Shown: piece after piece, positions 33,388-36,019 of the stretch | How positions within the stretch are numbered: position 1 is the stretch's first letter | How the letters are laid out: each line of letters begins with the position of its first letter | DNA from: Paracoccaceae bacterium | Lineage (GTDB): Bacteria > Pseudomonadota > Alphaproteobacteria > Rhodobacterales > Rhodobacteraceae | NCBI GenBank assembly: GCA_902512685.1 | Contig: CABXKH010000020.1 | Coordinates: 1-36,019 of the forward strand | Reading direction: 5' to 3' | Length of the DNA stretch: 36,019 nucleotides | The notes under the pieces: model-generated | What the model saw: the letters and a program-made list of their open reading frames with translations, nothing else | Databases searched by the model: none | What the model was told of the DNA's origin: nothing | Made by a program: the position numbers and the translations under genes

Positions 33388-33672
33388 TTATAAAGATGCC
33401 AAAGACCGCCGCAAACGTGTTTCGGTTGCAGCCTCTTCGCGCAGTATGGCTAACACCTCTGGTCGGTATGCGGGCTTAACAGCACTGGATGGAGAAGCAA
33501 GGCTTTTGTCTTTTTCCAAATCAATTCTTTGCCCAGAGAAATTGGGGTTTACACCAATTGCTTTGCGCCATTTATAGCTGCAATGGGAACAAACCACCTT
33601 ATAGTAGCCCCGCGGCATTTTGGCGATCGGTACAGCATAATCAGTTCCGCAACACGGGCAAGCAAATCGCAT
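33388..33672 (-). CDS. MJ0042-type zinc-ribbon protein
   Basis: This is a 94-residue protein. The N-terminal zinc ribbon has CPCC and CSHC in MRFACPCCGTDY...VVCSHCSYKW. The C-terminal RPEVLAILREEAATETRLRR helix is typical of alphaproteobacterial zinc-ribbon proteins of this type. Function is unknown, often considered regulatory. AGGAG lies eight bases upstream of the start. The gene lies alone between the methyltransferase and an unrecognised ORF. Confidence 0.8.
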   Translation of the reverse strand: MRFACPCCGTDYAVPIAKMPRGYYKVVCSHCSYKWRKAIGVNPNFSGQRIDLEKDKSLASPSSAVKPAYRPEVLAILREEAATETRLRRSLASL

Positions 33673-33901
33673 TAAGAGCGCTCCTTAGGCTACTTTTTAC
33701 TTTATTTTTATTTGCTCGATGCATTTGTGGATAACATTTGAAAAGTTAATGATCAAATAAAATTTATAATTCTTGTTTCGAACCGTATTGATAAATAATT
33801 CCACATTTTGGGATTTATTTAAAAGATGATAATCTTGAAACCAACAACTGAAACCGGCATAATTATAATACGTCAAAGCATAGAGCTAGAAATCTGGATT
33901 G

Positions 33902-34471
33902 ATGATAAAACCATTCCAAAGCAATTATATAGCCGATCGGATTGCCAGCCATAGTTGGCATCTTTTAAAGCTGAATCTTGACCTAAAATTTTCTCAACTA
34001 GGCTCATTGCAACCTCGGTCGATAGGAGCCGAAGTATCCATAAAAAACCAATCAATCAGCCATTTGCTGGTAAAAATTCTTCCTGAAACACTGCTCTCTA
34101 ACAATCAAAACCCGAATGAAGCGATGAGCAGCGCAAAAATTAATCAAGTTATTTTAAGTTATAAAAATGCAAATATGCAAAACAATCACTCTTTAAAATC
34201 TATTTACATGATAGATAAAATAACGCGGTATTTTCCTCTAATCTCAAAACTACCATCTTTACACCTACCACTCTTTCAGGCCCCACAAGAGGGTTTCTTT
34301 TTGCAGTCCAATGTTGTTATTGCATCATTTCCGTTTCCAAACGCACCTATTTCTTCTGAATATTTCAAATTCTTCGAGTTATTTCAGAAAAGGCAGCTGC
34401 CGTCACAGAAGAAATCAAAGAAAAATAAAAAAAACCGGATCCATTCAAAACAATCACAAGATTTCAACTAA
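33902..34471 (+). CDS. Unrecognised ORF (189 aa)
   Basis: This is a 189-residue open frame with a strongly basic C terminus (QKKSKKNKKNRIHSKQ) and no recognised domain, signal peptide or membrane segment. The ribosome site is weak (TGGA). A possible promoter TTGAAA (33835-33840), 17 bases, CATAAT (33858-33863) lies upstream. It has the AT-rich composition of the region, and the frame is long for random DNA at this AT content, but it could be spurious. Confidence 0.4.
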   Translation: MIKPFQSNYIADRIASHSWHLLKLNLDLKFSQLGSLQPRSIGAEVSIKNQSISHLLVKILPETLLSNNQNPNEAMSSAKINQVILSYKNANMQNNHSLKSIYMIDKITRYFPLISKLPSLHLPLFQAPQEGFFLQSNVVIASFPFPNAPISSEYFKFFELFQKRQLPSQKKSKKNKKNRIHSKQSQDFN

Positions 34472-34509
34472 GCTTTAAAATCGCTGTTCACCTTAGGTAG
34501 GAGCACATT

Positions 34510-35604
34510 TTAATTTGGCTCAAAAAGAGAATGCGCCTTCATTTTATCCAGAAGAACTGGAACATCCACACCAAGTCTAGATGCGGCTTGATCAATACTG
34601 CCCTCTGTCTCTTTTAGAGCCGCTTGGATAAGGGTGCTTTCGATATTTTCCAAAAATTTCTTCAGACTGATTGGTTGGTTTTTCTCAAATATATTTGAAT
34701 ATTCAGAAAATATGTTCTGCTTGTCTTCAAAGAGAGAAAACGCACCAAGTGATAGTTGTCTATCGTTTGTCGATTTTGCTGCGTCCCAAAGGGTTGCTTG
34801 ATCATCAAAGCTAGACAGTGCGTTGTTGAAATTAGGCATCAGTGTGCGGACTTGTTGCAAAGTCAATAATTTCCCACTGTAAAGTACCGAACATTTTTGC
34901 AGAAAATTAGCTAATTCACGGATATTCCCCGGCCAATCATAGGAACACAGAAACCCGATTGCTTCCTTGTCGAACTTGGATGGTGTTATTTTCTTTTCGG
35001 TTTTTTTGAGTTTAATCGATAGAATTTTAATCAACTCCTCTATGTCTTCGGTTCTTTCAGACAAAGGCGGGTTTTCGATCGTATAGACAGCGATCCTGTA
35101 AAGAAGATCCGCTCTAAACTTACCTCTTCTTGCCAAAGAACCAATATCTGCATGGGTCGCACACACCAATCTAAAATCAACAGGTAGCGATTTCTCAGAG
35201 CCGATTTTTTGAACAGTTTTGGTTTCCAATACTCTGAGCAGCTTGGCCTGAAGTGAAAACGGCATATCACCTATTTCATCAAGAAACAAAGTTCCCCCAG
35301 CCGCTTCCTCAACTTTACCTTTGCGGCCTTTATCTGCGCCGGTAAAGGACCCTTTCTCATACCCAAATAATTCAGCCTCTAAAAGTTCAGCAGGAATAGC
35401 AGCCGAGTTAACAGCCACAAACTTGCCGGTTCTGCCAGATAATTTATGTATTCCTTTGGCAATTAATTCCTTGCCTGATCCTGTAGGCCCAACAGCCAAA
35501 ACATTTACAGGATATGGAGCAGCAAGTTCTATATGTCGTCGAACTTCTTTCATTTTTTCGGAAGAGCCCGCTATCAAGCTTTCCAGAAATTTTGACCCTG
35601 CCAT
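34510..35604 (-). CDS. Sigma-54-dependent activator without receiver domain (FleQ/FlrC-like)
   Basis: This is a 364-residue protein. An AAA+ domain starts almost at the N terminus: Walker A GPTGSGKE (near 41), a GSFTGA loop (near 86; usual form GAFTGA) and Walker B GGTLFLDEIGDMP (near 105). The arginine region SYDWPGNIRELANFLQ is also present. A Fis-type HTH closes it (about 325-360, LKETEGSIDQAASRLGVDVPVLLDKM). It has no receiver or GAF domain, like the FleQ of Rhodobacter sphaeroides. It probably activates the four sigma-54 promoters in the window (inference). It is divergent from the sigma-54-driven gene at 35761. Confidence 0.9.
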   Translation of the reverse strand: MAGSKFLESLIAGSSEKMKEVRRHIELAAPYPVNVLAVGPTGSGKELIAKGIHKLSGRTGKFVAVNSAAIPAELLEAELFGYEKGSFTGADKGRKGKVEEAAGGTLFLDEIGDMPFSLQAKLLRVLETKTVQKIGSEKSLPVDFRLVCATHADIGSLARRGKFRADLLYRIAVYTIENPPLSERTEDIEELIKILSIKLKKTEKKITPSKFDKEAIGFLCSYDWPGNIRELANFLQKCSVLYSGKLLTLQQVRTLMPNFNNALSSFDDQATLWDAAKSTNDRQLSLGAFSLFEDKQNIFSEYSNIFEKNQPISLKKFLENIESTLIQAALKETEGSIDQAASRLGVDVPVLLDKMKAHSLFEPN

Positions 35605-35720
35605 AGAACGTCCATATTTTTGAAATTGCTTTTGTATGTACCCGTTTTTGCATCATTTTAAACATTTATCCAGAATAAATACTGACAAAATTCATTACTT
35701 CAAAAAATTCTTCAAAATTA

Positions 35721-35735
35721 TGGCATGCATTTTGC
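35721..35735 (+). promoter_or_regulatory. Sigma-54 promoter of the gene at 35761
   Basis: TGGCATGCATTTTGC has exact -24/-12 spacing and both conserved boxes. It lies 26 bases before the start codon. The reverse complement AGGCAAAATGCATGC also fits the GG/GC spacing loosely, so the site could act in both directions. Confidence 0.8.
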
Positions 35736-35760
35736 CTGTTAATTTCTGAAGGAGATAAAA

Positions 35761-36019
35761 ATGCTTTACTCACTACAGGCCACAGAATTTTCGGCTGGAA
35801 AAGAAATACTGAATATACTTCAGAACTACCAGTGTAGTACGGTTGAGCATTCTGATGCCAAGGAAAGCATAGATAGACCCGCTGAAAAAGTTAAAGCTAT
35901 ATTAAGTGCCGCTTTTGAAAAAAAAGTTGGTGGTCTTAAAAGTGTTGTAGAACTTGTTAAAAAAAGAAGCGCCAAGTCTATTGTTATAATTGAAGAAGAT
36001 GCGGGCGAATTAAAAATTG
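35761..36019 (+). CDS. Unknown protein under sigma-54 control, 3' end outside window
   Basis: The reading frame is open from ATG 35761 (GAAGGAG upstream) to the end of the window, 86 codons. It begins MLYSLQATEFSAGKEILNIL, is Lys/Glu-rich and helical, and shows no signal peptide or known domain. The strong sigma-54 promoter and the adjacent activator gene place it in the flagellar regulon (inference). The C-terminal part is cut off, so the family cannot be judged. Confidence 0.75.
   Translation, partial: MLYSLQATEFSAGKEILNILQNYQCSTVEHSDAKESIDRPAEKVKAILSAAFEKKVGGLKSVVELVKKRSAKSIVIIEEDAGELKI

Overview
The window looks like chromosomal DNA from an alphaproteobacterium, probably a marine one. 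The evidence is the tyrA-like/hisC pair, the phaA-phaB pair, the MJ0042-type zinc-ribbon protein and the integrase fragment style. I cannot fix the genus from sequence alone. By eye there is a sharp base-composition change near 12.3 kb: the first 12 kb is fairly GC-rich housekeeping DNA, while the rest is clearly AT-richer and mostly flagellar.

Region 1 (1-12.2 kb) is metabolic. It holds the 3' end of a DSD1/D-threonine-aldolase-like PLP enzyme, a PaaI-type thioesterase, a SAM methyltransferase, the overlapping pair hisC plus prephenate/arogenate dehydrogenase, rpsD with its own promoter and terminator, 3-methyladenine DNA glycosylase I, and an EAL-domain c-di-GMP phosphodiesterase. These are followed by phaA and phaB for polyhydroxybutyrate precursor synthesis (with a PhaR-like operator in front of phaB), a D-2-hydroxyacid dehydrogenase, a secreted SH3-domain protein and a ClC-family protein with CBS domains and an unusual gating motif.

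Region 2 (12.4-26.3 kb) is a flagellar cluster of gammaproteobacterial style. It has fliS-fliT, flhF, flhA, the H-ring genes flgP and flgT, a LysM protein, flgA, flgM, a flgN-like gene and a large flagellin gene. Five uncharacterised genes lie among them (12.4-15.5 kb). Promoters can be read directly. Sigma-54 (-24/-12) sites precede flhA-flhF, flgP-flgT-LysM-flgA, an operon of two unknown genes (13.6 to 12.4 kb) and a cut gene at the right edge. Sigma-28 sites of the form TAAACA...CCGT precede fliC, flgM-flgN and fliS-fliT. With the sigma-54 activator at 34.5-35.6 kb this gives a three-tier scheme: activator, then sigma-54 basal-body and export genes, then sigma-28/FlgM filament genes.

Region 3 (26.4-33.7 kb) looks like a flagellin or surface modification island. 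It contains a sugar nucleotidyltransferase, a 1024-residue TPR/SPINDLY-OGT-type glycosyltransferase and a TPR-TylF-like methyltransferase. It carries two scars of mobile DNA. One is the 3' tip of an IS3-type transposase next to the tail of an unidentified gene. The other is a tail-to-tail chimera of a P4-type primase/helicase fragment and a frameshifted tyrosine-recombinase fragment, wedged between the glycosyltransferase and methyltransferase genes.

Region 4 (33.4-36.0 kb) contains a zinc-ribbon protein, an unrecognised ORF, the sigma-54 activator, and the start of an unknown gene driven by a sigma-54 promoter. No tRNA, rRNA or CRISPR array was seen.
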